DNA from: Acididesulfobacillus acetoxydans
GTDB taxonomy: Bacteria; Bacillota; Desulfitobacteriia; Desulfitobacteriales; Desulfitobacteriaceae
Strand: one strand, 5' to 3'
Assembly: GCF_900016645.1 (NCBI RefSeq)
Contig: NZ_CDGJ01000134.1
DNA length: 64,000 nt
Positions within the stretch are counted from its first letter, which is position 1. Every line of letters begins with the position of its first letter. The translations under genes were made by a program, and so were the position numbers. Under the pieces are notes generated by a model, which saw only the letters and a list, made by a program, of their open reading frames with translations, was not told the origin of the DNA and made no database searches. This document shows positions 1-8,182 of the stretch, piece after piece.

Positions 1-473
1 GTCGGGGAGAATATGAGGGGCTCAAAGAAAGCATCAAGACGGAGGAGCGCAAGCCGGACTATGGCCCCAGTGTTCTGGGTACAGCCGGGGCTGTCGTCAT
101 CGGGGCCCGGCCCCCCCTGGTGGCTTTTAACGTCAACCTCGGTACATCAGACCTGGGGGTAGCCAAGGCGATTGCCAAAGCTATCCGGGGAAGTTCCGGC
201 GGTTTTGTATACATTAAAGCCTTGGGGGTAAACCTGGCGGAGAGAGGACAGGTGCAAGTGTCCATGAATATGGTGGACACTCAGGGTACCCCGCTTTACC
301 GGGCTATGGAGTTCATTAAAGCGGAGGCGGCCCATTACGGGGTCCCGGTGGTCGGGAGCGAAATCGTCGGGCTGGTGCCCCTGGAAGCACTGCTCGAGAC
401 AGCGGCTTACTATTTGAACTTGAAGGAATTCTCCGCAGAACAGGTTTTGGAGAAACGGGTCTTCGGGTTTTAA
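1..473 (+). CDS. ftcD: Glutamate formimidoyltransferase, C-terminal part (5' end outside window)
   Basis: Frame 3 is open from the first bases and ends at a TAA at 471-473, giving about 156 residues of the end of a formiminotransferase. The enzyme moves the formimino group from formiminoglutamate to tetrahydrofolate, the last step of this histidine route. Visible family features are the AFNVNLGT segment, the AIRGSSGGF segment, GQVQVSMN and the VGSEIVGLVPL stretch near the C-terminus, all typical of the formiminotransferase C-terminal subdomain. No cyclodeaminase domain follows: the protein stops right after the FT domain, so this is a monofunctional transferase. The next hut gene starts 197 bp downstream on the same strand. 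The ATG-less start lies upstream of the window. Identification is firm from the conserved segments and from the hutI-hutP-hutH neighbourhood. Confidence 0.9.
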   Translation, partial: RGEYEGLKESIKTEERKPDYGPSVLGTAGAVVIGARPPLVAFNVNLGTSDLGVAKAIAKAIRGSSGGFVYIKALGVNLAERGQVQVSMNMVDTQGTPLYRAMEFIKAEAAHYGVPVVGSEIVGLVPLEALLETAAYYLNLKEFSAEQVLEKRVFGF

Positions 474-670
474 TATTTTGGCTTTTACGATTTACGGGTT
501 GGGTTATGTCACTGCTTCCCCGGCTGGGATTTACGTATTCAAAATCGTATTTAAGGCATGCCTAGGTAAGCGGAGGTTACAGTTGTTCTTGATTTCTGTG
601 GCTTGGGGACTTTGGCAAATCCTCAAGCCGGCCTGTTTGGGATTTTACCGGGAAGACTGGGGGTGAAGTC
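474..670 (+). other. ftcD-hutI spacer with one hairpin
   Basis: This spacer holds a 10-bp stem (600-609 with 620-629, one G-T pair, 10-nt loop) that is not followed by a clear T-run. A 62-codon open frame starting with TTG at 478 has no ribosome site and no recognisable protein features, so I do not call it. The hairpin could be a processing or weak attenuation site inside the hut operon; nothing else was seen. Confidence 0.3.
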
Positions 671-1918
671 GTGGTTCAGGCGGATTTGTTGATTCATTCC
701 GGCACGGTGGTGACCCTGGCCGGACACAGCGCGCAGCCCGCGCGGGGGCAAGCAATGTCCTCAGTCGGCCTGATTAAGGATGGGGCCTTGGCTGTCCGCG
801 GGGACAGCATAGTGGCGGTGGGGACCGGTGCTGAGGTCCGAGCGGCCGGTTGGTTGGGCAGAGAGACGAGAGAGATCAATGCCGGCGGGAAGCTCGTGTT
901 GCCGGGATTTGTCGATCCACATACACATGTGCTCTATGCCGGCTCGCGTGAAAATGAACTGGCCATGAAATTAGCGGGCGTCTCCTATCTGGACATTCTC
1001 AAACAGGGTGGGGGTATCCTAGCTACGGTTCGCAGTACGACCCAGGCCACGGATGAGGAGATCAAGGCGCAAACCCGCAAAAGGCTGGCAAGAATGCTCA
1101 GCCAAGGGACGACTACCTTGGAGATCAAGAGCGGTTACGGCCTCACTGTGGCAGAGGAGTTGAGGGCTCTGCACCTGATCAGGGAACTGGATGAGGAGGG
1201 AGTGCAGGATCTCGTTCCCACCTTTATGGGTGCTCACGCTGTTCCGCCGGGCTGGAGCGAAGAAGAATATACAACTCTCATCGCAGAGGAAATGCTCCCA
1301 CAGGTGGCGCGGGAAAGTTTGGCCGAGTATTGCGACGTCTTTTGCGAAAAAGGCGTGTTCAGTCCTGAGAGCAGCGCCAAGATATTACGTAAGGCCAGGG
1401 AAGTGGGCTTAAAGCTGAAGCTCCATGCCGACGAGCTGGAGAGTTCGGGAGGCGCGGAATTGGCGGCTCGGGTGGGAGCGGTCAGTGCCGAACACCTGCT
1501 TCGGGCCTCAGACGCAGGTATCCGGGCTCTGGCCGCAGAAAATGTCATCGCGGTGCTTCTGCCGGCAACCTCTTTCAACTTGGCGCAAAATGTATATGCC
1601 AGGGCGAAAACCATGCTGGCAGCGGGGGTGCCCTTAGCCCTGGCTACGGATTCCAACCCGGGTTCCTCACCGACGGAATCCATGCCTTTCGTCTTGACTC
1701 TGGCCTGTCTCTATCTCAAACTCTCGCCGGAAGAGGCGTTAACCGCGGCGACGATCAACGCCGCCCACGCCCTGGGCTGCGCCGCGCTGGTCGGCAGCCT
1801 GGAGGTGGGAAAGAGAGCGGATATCCTCATCCTGGATGTTCCCAATCTCAATTACCTACCATATCATTTTGGCAGCAATCCTGTGGAAACCGTGATCAAG
1901 CGGGGTCGAATTGTCTGA
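671..1918 (+). CDS. hutI: Imidazolonepropionase
   Basis: Encodes 415 residues, the usual length for HutI, a zinc/iron amidohydrolase that opens the ring of imidazolone-5-propionate to give formiminoglutamate. Metal-binding and catalytic signatures are all present: DPHTH at residues 82-86, GAH at 197-199, LHADE at 251-255 (His252), the EH pair near 275, and the ATDSNPG stretch with Asp327. The start is GTG at 671, preceded by a GGGGGTGAA ribosome site. It lies between ftcD and hutP in the same direction, so it supplies the substrate for FtcD. Family assignment is very secure. Confidence 0.96.
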   Translation: MVQADLLIHSGTVVTLAGHSAQPARGQAMSSVGLIKDGALAVRGDSIVAVGTGAEVRAAGWLGRETREINAGGKLVLPGFVDPHTHVLYAGSRENELAMKLAGVSYLDILKQGGGILATVRSTTQATDEEIKAQTRKRLARMLSQGTTTLEIKSGYGLTVAEELRALHLIRELDEEGVQDLVPTFMGAHAVPPGWSEEEYTTLIAEEMLPQVARESLAEYCDVFCEKGVFSPESSAKILRKAREVGLKLKLHADELESSGGAELAARVGAVSAEHLLRASDAGIRALAAENVIAVLLPATSFNLAQNVYARAKTMLAAGVPLALATDSNPGSSPTESMPFVLTLACLYLKLSPEEALTAATINAAHALGCAALVGSLEVGKRADILILDVPNLNYLPYHFGSNPVETVIKRGRIV

Positions 1919-2033
1919 CGCTGTTTCAGCGGTTCGGCGACAGTGGCCGCAGGACACTATCGTGATGTTCACCTTTAGCTAAATGAGTTCACTGCTTTTG
2001 CGCTGCCGCGATGCCGGCGGGATGGAGGTTTCT

Positions 2034-2495
2034 ATGGCGAACCAAAATGCGGCCCCGTTTTCCCTCAGTAAATTGGCACTGCTTCTTCCCCTGCTGCAAG
2101 GTCACGATTGGCAGAAAACAGTGGAGGAGCAGCTGGCAGGCGGAGGCTATCGTTACACTTTGGGCCGGGTCGGGGCAATGGATTTGATGAAAGTCGTGGC
2201 AGCCGTGGAGACGGCAGCTAAGCGCAACCGGCTCATCGACGAAGAACAGTACAGGGAAGTCCATGCCCTGTACCACGCCATCATCGAGGCCATTCAGGGT
2301 GTGGGCAGGGGAACCATGCAGTTTGGTGAGATCCTACGCACCGTTGGCCTCACATTCGCGGTGGTTCGGGGGCCGATGTTCCCGCAAGGGGCAGAGCCAG
2401 GGGACTGGATCGCTGTATGCCTTTATGGTACGATTGGGGCGCCCCGCAAAGGCTTTGAACATGAGGTGCTGGGATTCGGCATCAACCATGTGTAA
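2034..2495 (+). CDS. hutP: HutP, histidine-dependent antitermination protein of the hut operon
   Basis: Encodes 153 residues, close to the Bacillus HutP length of about 150. HutP binds L-histidine and Mg2+, then binds NAG triplets in the hut leader RNA and prevents a terminator from forming. The sequence shows the family landmarks: LGRVGAMDLMKVVAA, the ALYHA segment with His77 and His81 (metal ligands in the known structure), LRTVGLTFAVVRG, DWIAV.LYGTIGAP and the C-terminal GFGINH. An ATG 51 bp upstream (1983) is in frame, but GGAGG at 2024-2028 sits correctly for the ATG at 2034. In Bacillus hutP is the first gene of the operon; here it lies between hutI and hutH, directly before a leader carrying its probable RNA target. 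Confidence 0.93.
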   Translation: MANQNAAPFSLSKLALLLPLLQGHDWQKTVEEQLAGGGYRYTLGRVGAMDLMKVVAAVETAAKRNRLIDEEQYREVHALYHAIIEAIQGVGRGTMQFGEILRTVGLTFAVVRGPMFPQGAEPGDWIAVCLYGTIGAPRKGFEHEVLGFGINHV

Positions 2496-2555
2496 CCAAG
2501 AGGCTTAGCCGCATGCTCCTCGCTTTAGCCAGGCTTTAGTCATGGGGAGATTCAG
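2495..2555 (+). repeat. Dispersed ~60-bp repeat, family B, copy 1
   Basis: Starting at the hutP stop, this segment matches the reverse complement of 59615-59684 almost base for base at both ends (the CAAGAGGCTTAGCCGC side and the CTTTAGTCATGGGGAGATTC side). Copy 2 has about 10 extra bases in the middle, an additional CTTTAGCC-like unit. The short CTTTAGCC repeats and the terminal GGGGAG motif resemble the noncoding ends of IS200/IS605-type elements, but no transposase gene lies next to this copy. The repeat itself is seen directly; its IS605 origin is inferred. Confidence 0.7.
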
Positions 2556-2740
2556 TCGATCGTTTTTCCGCGGCCCACAAAATGGTATGCTGAAGATCGG
2601 TCACGCAAGGGGATGCTTTTACACAACGGAAAAGAGCCGGCACTTTTGGTCGATGAGGATAGACTGGCTGTCAAGCTCTGGCGATAGGGTTCAGGCTGAG
2701 TCCGAAACTTTGGGGCTGATCATAATCTGGTGTTTCGTAG

Positions 2741-2768
2741 TTGCGAATGGTTCTTTTGGGTGTATAAT
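2741..2768 (+). promoter_or_regulatory. Candidate sigma-A promoter of the hutH leader
   Basis: TTGCGA (2741-2746), a 16-bp spacer and a perfect TATAAT (2763-2768). It would make a leader of about 400 nt before hutH, containing the HutP site and terminator. A separate promoter here means hutH can be controlled by antitermination independently of ftcD-hutI-hutP. Confidence 0.55.
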
Positions 2769-2971
2769 GAATAAGAGAGCGGCTTCAAGTGTCGTGCGCG
2801 CCGGGTTAGCTATAAGTCGTTAGATTCCCGGAGAAGCACAGGCCATTCAGAGGGGGAATAGCTGCCGCGTTTCCCGGTCAAGCCGGTAAGTTTAACGATT
2901 TAACGCTGTTCCGGAGAGCGTAAGGATTTGCTTGCGGGTTGTAAGGTTCCACCGGAAAAACCGATGAGCCA

Positions 2972-2988
2972 AAGTTAGAAGTATTTAG
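2972..2988 (+). promoter_or_regulatory. Candidate HutP-binding RNA site (NAG triplets at 7-nt spacing)
   Basis: The sequence reads AAG-TTAG-AAG-TATT-TAG: three NAG triplets at 2972, 2979 and 2986, each separated by four bases. This is the arrangement known for HutP recognition (UAG/NAG triplets with 4-nt spacers). It ends one base before the left arm of the terminator at 2990, where bound HutP could block hairpin formation. Confidence 0.65.
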
Positions 2989-2989
2989 G

Positions 2990-3025
2990 GGCTTGTACCT
3001 ATTTGGGTATGAGCCTTTTCGTTTT
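2990..3025 (+). terminator. Attenuator terminator in the hutH leader
   Basis: GGCTTGTACC (2990-2999) pairs over its full length with GGTATGAGCC (3006-3015), with two wobble pairs and a 6-nt loop. The stem is followed by TTTTCGTTTT. It lies about 150 bp before hutH and directly after the NAG triplets, the layout of a HutP-controlled attenuator. Confidence 0.75.
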
Positions 3026-3059
3026 AGTAAGGGCGGGGAGGCCGGTAAGAAGAGAACAT

Positions 3060-3159
3060 AAGGATTCGTATGACGGGTTAAGGATTCGTATGACGGGTTA
3101 AGGATTGGTACGATAGGTTAAGGATTAGTGTGACAGGTTAAGGATTGGTAGGATAGGTC
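3060..3159 (+). repeat. Five tandem 20-bp repeats in the hutH leader
   Basis: Five head-to-tail 20-bp units begin at 3060, 3080, 3100, 3120 and 3140. The first two are identical; later ones differ at a few positions. Every unit begins AAGGATT and ends in GGT plus one base. The array ends exactly at the hutH ribosome site (GAGGAGGT, 3159-3166). Each unit carries an AAGGAT motif resembling a Shine-Dalgarno sequence. The function is unknown. Confidence 0.9.
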
Positions 3160-3175
3160 GAGGAGGTAGTTATAA

Positions 3176-4738
3176 ATGGGTTCGCACATTAAAAAGGTCA
3201 TAACGATCGGCCAGGGTAAACTCACTTTAGAAGATGTGGTCGCCGTAGCCCGCTACCGGAGCAAAGTGAGGTTGTCCCAGCTTGCCAAGGAGAGCATGCA
3301 AAAAAGCCGGGATTATGTGGACAGGATCCTGCGGGAAAACCGGGTTGTCTACGGATTGACAACAGGCTTCGGCAAATTCAGCGACACTCTGATCTCACGG
3401 GAGGACAGCAAAACTTTGCAGTGGAATTTGATCCGCAGTCATGCTTGCGGGGTCGGAGAGCCCTTGGCTGATGAAATCGTACGGGCTATTATTCTGCTGC
3501 GCGTCAATGCCCTGTCTCTGGGGTACTCGGGGATTCGGCCGCAAACTGTGGAGACGCTGGCTGCGATGCTGAACCACGGGGTGACGCCGGTCATTCCGGA
3601 AAAAGGTTCACTGGGAGCCAGTGGGGATTTGGCACCCCTGGCCCATTTAGCCTTGGTTGTTGTCGGGGAGGGAGAAGCCTTCTACGGCGGCGAACGCCTT
3701 CCGGGCGGGGAGGCGATGCGCAGGGCCGGTATTGCCACAGTGGTCCTGGAAGCCAAAGAGGGGCTGGCTCTGATCAATGGGACACAGGTTATGACGGCTA
3801 TCGCGGCCCTGGCGATTTGGGATGCTCTCAACCTGGCGGACTGGGCGGATGGCGCCGCTGCCCTCACCTTTGAGGCTTTACGGGGTATCAAGGATGCCTT
3901 GGACCCCGAAACCCATGCTTTGCGTCCGCATCCGGGGCAAATGGCGGTGGCAGAACATCTGAAAAAGTTGACCGCGGGCAGTCAATTGCTCACGTTCCAG
4001 GGGGAAGAGAGGGTACAGGACGCGTATTCCCTGCGGTGTGTCCCCCAGGTGCATGGGGCGAGCCGGGACGCGCTGGTCTACATTGCCGAAAAAGTGCGGC
4101 TGGAGATGAATTCAGTCACAGACAATCCCTTGATTTTTGCCGACCGGGATCGCGTTATTTCCGGCGGGAACTTTCATGGGCAACCGATGGCTTTGGCCAT
4201 GGATTTTCTGTCGATCAGTGCAGCCGAGCTGGCGGATATTTCCGAGCGCCGGCTGGAGCGTCTCGTCAATCCCCAATTGAATGAAAAGCTTCCGCCTTTT
4301 TTAACGGAGCACGGCGGTATGAACTCGGGTTTTATGATTGCCCAATATGCGGCGGCCTCCTTGGTTTCGGAGAACAAATCGTTGGCGCATCCCGCGAGCG
4401 TCGATTCGATCCCGTCCTCGGGCAACCAGGAGGACCATGTCAGCATGGGGACGATAGCGGCCCGCAAAGCCCGGGAAATCGTCCGCAATGCTTATTACGT
4501 TTTGGCTATCGAGTTGCTCGCAGCGGCACAAGCCGCGGACTTCCGCGGAGCGCAATCCTTGGGGGAAGGCACGCGCTGGATTTACGACAGATGCAGGGAG
4601 CAGGTGTCTTTTGTGGCCGAGGATCGAGTTCTCTCCGCAGACTTTGAGAAATTCGCCGCCTTTATGCGGGAGACGCAGTTGCCGGTTGACTTGCTGCAAG
4701 GGCAACACCAGGCACCGCAAAAGCTCGGAAGGGTTTAA
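3176..4738 (+). CDS. hutH: Histidine ammonia-lyase
   Basis: Encodes 520 residues, slightly longer than the usual ~505. HutH removes ammonia from L-histidine to give urocanate. The prosthetic-group triad Ala148-Ser149-Gly150 lies in GSLGASGDLAPL, where it cyclises to MIO. The YGLTTGFGKF segment near residue 60, the DNP.IF and FHGQPMA segments, and SSGNQEDHVSMG are also diagnostic. The ATG at 3176 follows GAGGAGGT at a good distance. Urocanase (hutU) is not adjacent, so it must be encoded elsewhere or upstream of this window. Expression is probably limited by the attenuator in its leader. Confidence 0.97.
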   Translation: MGSHIKKVITIGQGKLTLEDVVAVARYRSKVRLSQLAKESMQKSRDYVDRILRENRVVYGLTTGFGKFSDTLISREDSKTLQWNLIRSHACGVGEPLADEIVRAIILLRVNALSLGYSGIRPQTVETLAAMLNHGVTPVIPEKGSLGASGDLAPLAHLALVVVGEGEAFYGGERLPGGEAMRRAGIATVVLEAKEGLALINGTQVMTAIAALAIWDALNLADWADGAAALTFEALRGIKDALDPETHALRPHPGQMAVAEHLKKLTAGSQLLTFQGEERVQDAYSLRCVPQVHGASRDALVYIAEKVRLEMNSVTDNPLIFADRDRVISGGNFHGQPMALAMDFLSISAAELADISERRLERLVNPQLNEKLPPFLTEHGGMNSGFMIAQYAAASLVSENKSLAHPASVDSIPSSGNQEDHVSMGTIAARKAREIVRNAYYVLAIELLAAAQAADFRGAQSLGEGTRWIYDRCREQVSFVAEDRVLSADFEKFAAFMRETQLPVDLLQGQHQAPQKLGRV

Positions 4739-4814
4739 GGGATCTACAGGCTGAAAACAGGCTGACGGGTCCTGCTTATGGCATTGCCGGGACGTGATTC
4801 CGTGTTTACGGGGC

Positions 4815-5035
4815 TTACAGGCACTCTTCAATGTAATGCCGGATAGTCTCAGCCGGGACGTTCCCGGCTGTCCCCACGTAGCAGCCCGGTGCCCATAGCG
4901 TTCCTCAGCCTGTCTTTTATGCCAGATTGGGAAATGCCATGAGTACCCGTCTAGCTGGCCAGTCCTTAAACGCTTTTACAATCTTGGCGGTGCGTATTTG
5001 GGTGGTGCAGATACGAACAGGTGAACATGGTCCGG
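4815..5035 (-). pseudogene. Dead IS200/IS605 TnpA (Y1 transposase) fragment
   Basis: The minus strand resembles the C-terminal half of the intact TnpA at 60632-61033. It keeps the HVHLF (HUH) motif, an ALMAFPNLA-like segment (RRVLMAFPNLA) and the terminal ETIRHYIEEC. Several lesions kill it: a frameshift shortly after the APPKYAP stretch, a CAA-to-TAA stop straight after MAFPNLA, a further in-frame TGA, and loss of the entire N-terminal half. The deletion joins the HUH region directly to the outer end sequence at about 5041. It sits between hutH and the MarR gene and has no partner tnpB. Divergence from the 61-kb copy suggests an old insertion. Confidence 0.85.
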
Positions 5036-5043
5036 CCTGAAAT

Positions 5044-5123
5044 ATTGACCATGTGCATGAAGTTTTTGAGGAAGGCGCTCTCATCCCCGGAATCGAATTC
5101 CGAGGTTTTCTCGCGCACGTTCT
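5044..5123 (-). repeat. IS200/IS605-type end sequence, copy 1
   Basis: About 80 bp are closely similar to 61054-61132, the segment upstream of the intact tnpA. Both contain an imperfect hairpin around the GGAA..TTCC core (the CCCCGGAA to TTCCGAGG stretch). Such subterminal hairpins are what Y1 transposases recognise, so this probably is the transposon end left beside the deleted tnpA. Confidence 0.65.
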
Positions 5124-5190
5124 ATAACCGCTCGGCAAGCCATATTTCTCGGCACCGGTCGTCATCTGTGCGGAGCCCGGTAATTTGGTC

Positions 5191-5219
5191 TTGAAAAGCT
5201 TTAGTTAACTAACTAAAAT
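5191..5219 (+). promoter_or_regulatory. Promoter with overlapping MarR-type operator
   Basis: TTGAAA (5191-5196), 17 bp, TAAAAT (5214-5219). The spacer and -10 are covered by the inverted repeat TTTAGTT-AACT-AACTAAA (5200-5217), which also contains the perfect 12-bp palindrome TTAGTTAACTAA. Operators of this TTAGTTAA type are common for MarR repressors. The MarR gene starts 85 bp downstream, so autorepression is likely. Confidence 0.7.
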
Positions 5220-5304
5220 AAGGTTTGTAAGCTATGATTTCGACGCGTTAAGGCAAAACTCGGGGGCCAACGTCAGGTAAACCACAATGCGGGAGGTTTT
5301 ATCA

Positions 5305-5733
5305 ATGAGCGAAGACGGAGTGACGGAACAGTTTTTAAGCTGCTGGCGGGCCATCAACCGGCATCTGCGCAAGGGGATGCTGACGGAAGGAGAGGAAAGA
5401 ATTACCCGCTTACAATGGATGCTGTTGCGCCAGGTGAACAAGGAAGAAGCCAATACGATGGGAAATCTGGCTGCCAAATTCGGAGTGCGGCCCAGTACAA
5501 TATCTCAAATGGCGGATCGTCTGGAGAAATCGCAGCTTATACGCCGCGTTCCTGACACCCGGGATGCGCGTATAAAGTCCATCACTTTGACGGAGAAGGG
5601 GCAGGGATTTATTGAGCGGGTGGAGTCACTTTGGGCGATTCGCCTTCAAGAAGGACTGGGCCGGTTTTCCCCCGATGAACAAAACGCGCTGCTGGAACTT
5701 CTGGAGAGGCTGGTAGCCTCACTGGCAGGGTAA
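5305..5733 (+). CDS. MarR family transcriptional regulator
   Basis: Encodes 142 residues with the MarR winged-helix layout: a first helical dimerisation segment, then the HTH with MGNLAAKFGVRPSTISQMADRL, and the wing DTRDARIKSITLTEKG. The chosen ATG (5305) lies 8 bp after GGGAGG (5291-5296); an in-frame ATG at 5287 overlaps that ribosome site and is less likely. It precedes an ABC exporter by about 260 bp on the same strand. The usual role for such a pair is ligand-relieved repression of a drug or metabolite exporter. The ligand cannot be predicted. The operator upstream suggests autoregulation. Confidence 0.9.
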   Translation: MSEDGVTEQFLSCWRAINRHLRKGMLTEGEERITRLQWMLLRQVNKEEANTMGNLAAKFGVRPSTISQMADRLEKSQLIRRVPDTRDARIKSITLTEKGQGFIERVESLWAIRLQEGLGRFSPDEQNALLELLERLVASLAG

Positions 5734-5995
5734 GGCGATTATTACTTGCTGATAAGAGCAAGGCCTGCTGCCCGGAAAGTCGAAAGTTGAAGTGTTCGGA
5801 AAGCAAGGGAAAGGGGCGTCTTTTCCGGTTAGGTTGCCGTACGTTCGTAAAGTCGGCTGGGCGGAAGGGAGGCAGGGAAGCGTGTCAGTGGGTGCGTAGG
5901 TTTTTGCCGGAAGAAATAGGGCGGGAAGGGACTTTTTTCCCCAGCAGGAGCGCCGCTATTTGTACAGGCGGGCTCCAGAGGAAAGGTGATGGTCT

Positions 5996-7915
5996 ATGGG
6001 CGTGGAATTTCGCGGCTTGGGATTGGGGGCCAATTCCGGGGGGAGCGGTTCGGGTGGAAACAGCCGCTGGCGCCTGCGGGAGCTGGCAAACCAAGAACAT
6101 TTTGATTGGCAGATCATCAAGAGGGTCCTCAAGGCCTTTGTACCCTATTGGCCCACGGCGATCCTAGTGATGCTGGTGATTTTCGTGAGCGCCATAGGCA
6201 ATGTGGCGCCCGCTTGGCTAACACAAAAAATCATCGATGAAGGTATCCTTAAGGGGCGGCTTGCCGAGCTGATTTGGCTCACACTGACCTTGGTCGGGGT
6301 CGCGATCGCTACGGGACTTCTGGGTGTCTGGCAGAACTGGCTCAGCAACTTGATCGCGCAGCATGTCATGGCGGATTACCGCCTGGCTCTCTTTCGCAAA
6401 TTACAAGAACAGACGGTAAACTTTTTTGCTTCCACCCAAAGCGGAGATCTGGTTTCCAGAGTCATGAATGATGTGACGGCGATTCAGAACGCGATCACCA
6501 CGACTTTAGTAGGGTTTGTCAGCAACTTGCTCATGATTGCGGTCACCTTAACTCTGATGTTTAAAATGAACTGGCGCATGTCGGTGCTCGCCATGATCGT
6601 CGTGCCGGCCTTCGTTATTCCTACGCAAAGGGTGGGCCGGGTGAGGCAGAAGCTCCAGGCCGAGATTCAGGAATGGCTCTCGGCCATGACCGTGCAGCTG
6701 AGTGAGACTTTGGGGGTAAGCGGGGCGCTTTTGATCCGGATGTTTAACCGGGAGGAAGCGGAGGAAAAGAAGTTTGCCACAGCCAACGTAAAATTGCGGG
6801 ACTTGCAGGTCCGGCAAGGACTGATCGGGCGCTGGCTTTTTATGTGGCTGGGCATGTTTTCCTCCATCGGGCCTGCCTTACTCTGGGGCTACGGTGGCTG
6901 GTTGGTCATTCACCATGAGATGGAGCTGGGGGTCATTGTCGCTTTCACGACTTTGCTTTCAAAACTGTATGGCCCTCTGAGTCAGCTGGCCCAGGTGCAC
7001 GTGAACGTGCTCTCGTCCATCGCTTTGTTCCGGCGCATTTATTCCGTCATGGATCTGGAGACCGAAGTAAGCAGCGGTCCTGTGATCCTTCAGGAGCAAG
7101 GCGTTAGAGGGCGCATTGAGCTTCGGGGGGTTTCCTATTCCTATCCGGACTATACCGGTCAAGAAGAGCTCAGGCCGGCTCTGCAAGAGGTTACTTTGAC
7201 ATTGGAACCGGGCCAGAAGGTGGCTCTGGTGGGCCCGAGCGGAGCCGGCAAGACGACTCTGCTCAACTTGATTCCTCGCTTCGCGGACCCAACGGGGGGC
7301 AGTTTGCTTTTGGATGGTGTTGATTGCAAGACACTTTCTTTGCGGTCGTTAAGAGCGCAGATGGGGCTGGTGCCGCAGGATCCTTTCTTTTTTCACGATA
7401 CCGTCTACAACAACCTGCGGGTGGCCCGGGAAAACGCGACACTGGAGGAGATGGAGCAGGCCTGCCGGGCGGCCCAGATTCACGATATGATCGCCGATTT
7501 ACCCCAAGGGTATCAAACCATGGTGGGTGAACGGGGGTACCGTCTTTCCGGTGGAGAGCGGCAGCGCTTGGCGATTGCGCGGGTTTTGCTGCAAGGACCG
7601 CGCATCGTTTTGTTGGATGAAGCCACAAGTGCGCTCGATACCGTAGTCGAACGCAAGATCCAAGATGCCTTGGCGGTTCTTTTGGAAGGTCGCACAGCCT
7701 TGGTTATAGCCCATCGCTTGTCCACCGTACTGTCGGCTGACAAAATCGTGGTTTTAAACGAGGGTAGGGTGGTCGCGGCCGGTAAGCATGAGGAATTGTT
7801 GCAAACCTGTCCTTTATACAAAGAACTCTACGAAGTTCAATTCGGTGTGCAGAGTACCCCTGAGCCGGAACAAGAAGCGAAAGAGGGCAGGAAGGGCGGG
7901 CAGATAGATAGATAG
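5996..7915 (+). CDS. ABC exporter, fused permease-ATPase (LmrA/MsbA type)
   Basis: Encodes 639 residues. A glycine/serine-rich start (first ~25 residues) is followed by a six-helix transmembrane domain (roughly residues 45-330) and a nucleotide-binding domain. The latter shows Walker A GPSGAGKTTLL, the Q-loop PQDPFFFHDTV, signature LSGGERQRLAIARVLL, Walker B IVLLDEATSALD and the H-loop AHRLSTV. It is a half-transporter that must dimerise to export hydrophobic substrates. The ATG at 5996 follows AAAGGTG. The MarR gene immediately upstream points to induced multidrug or metabolite efflux. The last codons (GQIDR) are written by a GATA-type microsatellite that crosses the stop codon, so slippage would change the C-terminus. 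Confidence 0.93.
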   Translation: MGVEFRGLGLGANSGGSGSGGNSRWRLRELANQEHFDWQIIKRVLKAFVPYWPTAILVMLVIFVSAIGNVAPAWLTQKIIDEGILKGRLAELIWLTLTLVGVAIATGLLGVWQNWLSNLIAQHVMADYRLALFRKLQEQTVNFFASTQSGDLVSRVMNDVTAIQNAITTTLVGFVSNLLMIAVTLTLMFKMNWRMSVLAMIVVPAFVIPTQRVGRVRQKLQAEIQEWLSAMTVQLSETLGVSGALLIRMFNREEAEEKKFATANVKLRDLQVRQGLIGRWLFMWLGMFSSIGPALLWGYGGWLVIHHEMELGVIVAFTTLLSKLYGPLSQLAQVHVNVLSSIALFRRIYSVMDLETEVSSGPVILQEQGVRGRIELRGVSYSYPDYTGQEELRPALQEVTLTLEPGQKVALVGPSGAGKTTLLNLIPRFADPTGGSLLLDGVDCKTLSLRSLRAQMGLVPQDPFFFHDTVYNNLRVARENATLEEMEQACRAAQIHDMIADLPQGYQTMVGERGYRLSGGERQRLAIARVLLQGPRIVLLDEATSALDTVVERKIQDALAVLLEGRTALVIAHRLSTVLSADKIVVLNEGRVVAAGKHEELLQTCPLYKELYEVQFGVQSTPEPEQEAKEGRKGGQIDR

Positions 7916-7942
7916 ATGGATAGATGAATGGATGGATGGATC
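7902..7942 (+). repeat. GATA/GATG tetranucleotide microsatellite
   Basis: About ten imperfect GATA, GATG or GAAT units run from the last codons of the ABC exporter through its stop and into the spacer. Such tracts are rare in bacterial genomes and are prone to slipped-strand change. Confidence 0.9.
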
Positions 7943-8182
7943 TACGGGCTAAGTACTGCTTCCCTTAAGGGCAGGCTCTTCCGGCGCTGATGTGGCACCA
8001 TCAGTGCAGGGAGACGGCCGCCGGACCGCGCAAGGGGAGTGAACACTTTGAGCAAACGGAGGTAAAAAAGAAGTTTCTGGATTCTTTAACTGGAATTTAC
8101 ATGAATTTAACTTTCTATTAACTTTCGGATGGTATAATATCTTCCGTAGAAAAAAGCCGTTTTGTCCGGAAGGAGATAAGTC

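Noticed and set aside
478..666. 62-codon frame between ftcD and hutI
   Set aside because: TTG start, no ribosome site, no family resemblance; kept as spacer.
2542..2823. 93-codon frame in the hutP-hutH spacer
   Set aside because: Overlaps a dispersed repeat and the hutH promoter; no ribosome site.
2800..3000. Riboswitch in the hutH leader
   Set aside because: I looked for TPP, FMN, cobalamin and T-box core motifs and saw none; HutP antitermination explains the hairpin.
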